From Anaerolineales bacterium UBA6131 (GTDB taxonomy: Bacteria > Chloroflexota > Anaerolineae > UBA2200): a stretch of 7,984 nucleotides of DNA. Below are positions 7,055 through 7,984 of this stretch, in pieces. The stretch spans positions 1 to 7,984 of the forward strand of contig DIVN01000162.1 in the NCBI GenBank assembly GCA_002435875.1, in the 5' to 3' direction. Positions within the stretch are counted from its first letter, which is position 1. Each line of letters opens with the position of its first letter. Under the pieces are notes generated by a model, which saw only the letters and a list, made by a program, of their open reading frames with translations, searched no databases and was not told the DNA's origin. The translations under genes were made by a program, and so were the position numbers.

Positions 7055-7060
7055 AGGGGG
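7055..7060 (+). promoter_or_regulatory. Ribosome-binding site of enolase
   Basis: AGGGGG ends 4 bases before ATG 7065. The G-rich site is an imperfect Shine-Dalgarno but is the only good one in the 31-base gap after the DRTGG stop codon. No promoter or terminator is evident in that gap, so read-through from the ligase/DRTGG transcript is likely. Confidence 0.55.
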
Positions 7061-7064
7061 TAGT

Positions 7065-7984
7065 ATGACGACATGCATCGAGGAGATCATTGCGCGAGAG
7101 ATATTGGACTCTCGTGGCAATCCTACCGTTGAGGTAGACGTGTTCTTGGCAGGCGGGGCAAGTGGGCGCGCCGCAGTTCCATCTGGCGCTTCAACCGGCG
7201 TTCACGAGGCCCTCGAGATGCGCGACGGCGACAAGTCACGATATGGTGGGAAAGGCGTGCGAAAAGCTATCAGCAGCGTGAATGAGACGCTGGCCATCGA
7301 GCTCGCCGGGTGGGATGCTCTGGATCAAGCCGGCATTGACCACTTCATGATCGGCTTGGACGGCACGCCGAACAAGAGCAAGCTGGGGGCAAATGCGATC
7401 CTGGGCGTCTCTCTTGCCGTCGCCAAGGCAGCGGCAGCAGCACTTGGGCTACCCCTCTACAGGTATCTGGGTGGAGTTAATGCTCGTACGCTACCAGTTC
7501 CTATGATGAACATCCTTAATGGCGGCAAGCACGCCGAAAACAGCACGGATCTTCAGGAATTCATGATCGTGCCTGTCGGTGCGCCCTCATTCGCAGAAGG
7601 GCTCCGTTGGGGTAGCGAGATCTATCAGCAGTTGCGCAAGGTGCTGCAGAGCGAAAAGTACAACACCAATGTGGGCGATGAGGGTGGATTTGCCCCCTCG
7701 CTCCACACAAATCAGGAAGCAATCGAAGTCATATTGGCGGCGATCGAGAAAGCCGGCCTCAAGCCAGGCGAACAGGTGTACATAGCCCTGGATCCTGCAG
7801 CCAGCGAGATCTACGAGGGCGGGGTATACGATCTCAAGAAGGAGAAGCGCAAGCTAAATGGCGCCGAAATGGTCGACTTTTATGCCGACTGGGTCGGCAG
7901 CTACCCAATAATCTCCATCGAAGATGGACTCGCCCAGGATGACTGGGATAGCTGGCAGCAGTTACAGAAACAACTGGGTGACCG
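7065..7984 (+). CDS. eno: Enolase (phosphopyruvate hydratase), 3' end cut off by window
   Basis: The enzyme interconverts 2-phosphoglycerate and phosphoenolpyruvate in lower glycolysis and gluconeogenesis, using magnesium in the cytoplasm. The frame runs unbroken from ATG 7065 to the window end, giving 306 residues; about 120 of the usual 430 or so are missing. The N-terminal domain opens with AREILDSRGNPTVEVDV and has the mobile loop PSGASTG at 39-45. The barrel domain carries NGGKHAEN (His156), DLQEFM (Glu165), GDEGGFAP (Glu206), ALDPAASE (Asp243) and SIEDGLAQDDW (Glu286). These are at the positions of the catalytic glutamates, substrate histidine and metal ligands of the family. The later metal-ligand aspartate and catalytic lysine lie beyond the window. 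The gene follows the ligase/DRTGG pair by 31 bases in the same direction, linking phosphoenolpyruvate formation with acid-forming ATP generation. Identification is very secure from the motifs. Confidence 0.97.
   Translation, partial: MTTCIEEIIAREILDSRGNPTVEVDVFLAGGASGRAAVPSGASTGVHEALEMRDGDKSRYGGKGVRKAISSVNETLAIELAGWDALDQAGIDHFMIGLDGTPNKSKLGANAILGVSLAVAKAAAAALGLPLYRYLGGVNARTLPVPMMNILNGGKHAENSTDLQEFMIVPVGAPSFAEGLRWGSEIYQQLRKVLQSEKYNTNVGDEGGFAPSLHTNQEAIEVILAAIEKAGLKPGEQVYIALDPAASEIYEGGVYDLKKEKRKLNGAEMVDFYADWVGSYPIISIEDGLAQDDWDSWQQLQKQLGD

Overview
The window holds six genes, all on the + strand. The first and last are cut by the window edges. It looks like bacterial chromosome at roughly 55-60% G+C by eye. 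The protein types suggest a fermentative, probably anaerobic member of the Chloroflexota (Anaerolineae-like). The supporting clues are Pro-Thr linkers in an exported multidomain protein, a zinc-ribbon/membrane/TPR protein, a DUF3467 protein, and a fused ADP-forming acyl-CoA synthetase next to a DRTGG protein. This placement is inference from gene content; no rRNA or other marker is present.

Region 1 (1-3524) is a tight three-gene run of poorly characterised genes. It begins with the 3' part of an extracytoplasmic protein (PEGA-like end, Ig-like domain, Pro-Thr linker, DUF5107-like domain). Its stop overlaps the possible GTG start of a zinc-ribbon, single-membrane-helix, TPR protein with a C-terminal beta domain. 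Twelve bases later comes a small DUF3467 protein. Together they look like a cell-envelope or surface module of unknown function. This is the least understood part of the window.

Region 2 (3525-3847) is a 323-base non-coding gap. It carries a plausible sigma70-type promoter (TTGGCT, 17-base spacer, TACGAT) just before the next gene, plus some short dyads. No clear rho-independent terminator is visible.

Region 3 (3848-7984) is a central-metabolism run. It holds a single-chain acetate--CoA ligase (ADP-forming), then an N-terminal-Pta-like P-loop/DRTGG protein whose ATG directly follows the ligase stop codon, then after 31 bases the first 306 codons of enolase. Enolase makes phosphoenolpyruvate in lower glycolysis. 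The ligase conserves acyl-CoA thioester energy as ATP while releasing an acid such as acetate. The DRTGG protein lacks a phosphotransacetylase catalytic domain and is more likely regulatory or accessory. The set fits sugar or peptide fermentation to acetate.

I see no mobile elements, CRISPR arrays, tRNAs or rRNAs. The possible novelty lies in the envelope trio and in the coupled ligase/DRTGG pair; neither can be called a new system from sequence alone.
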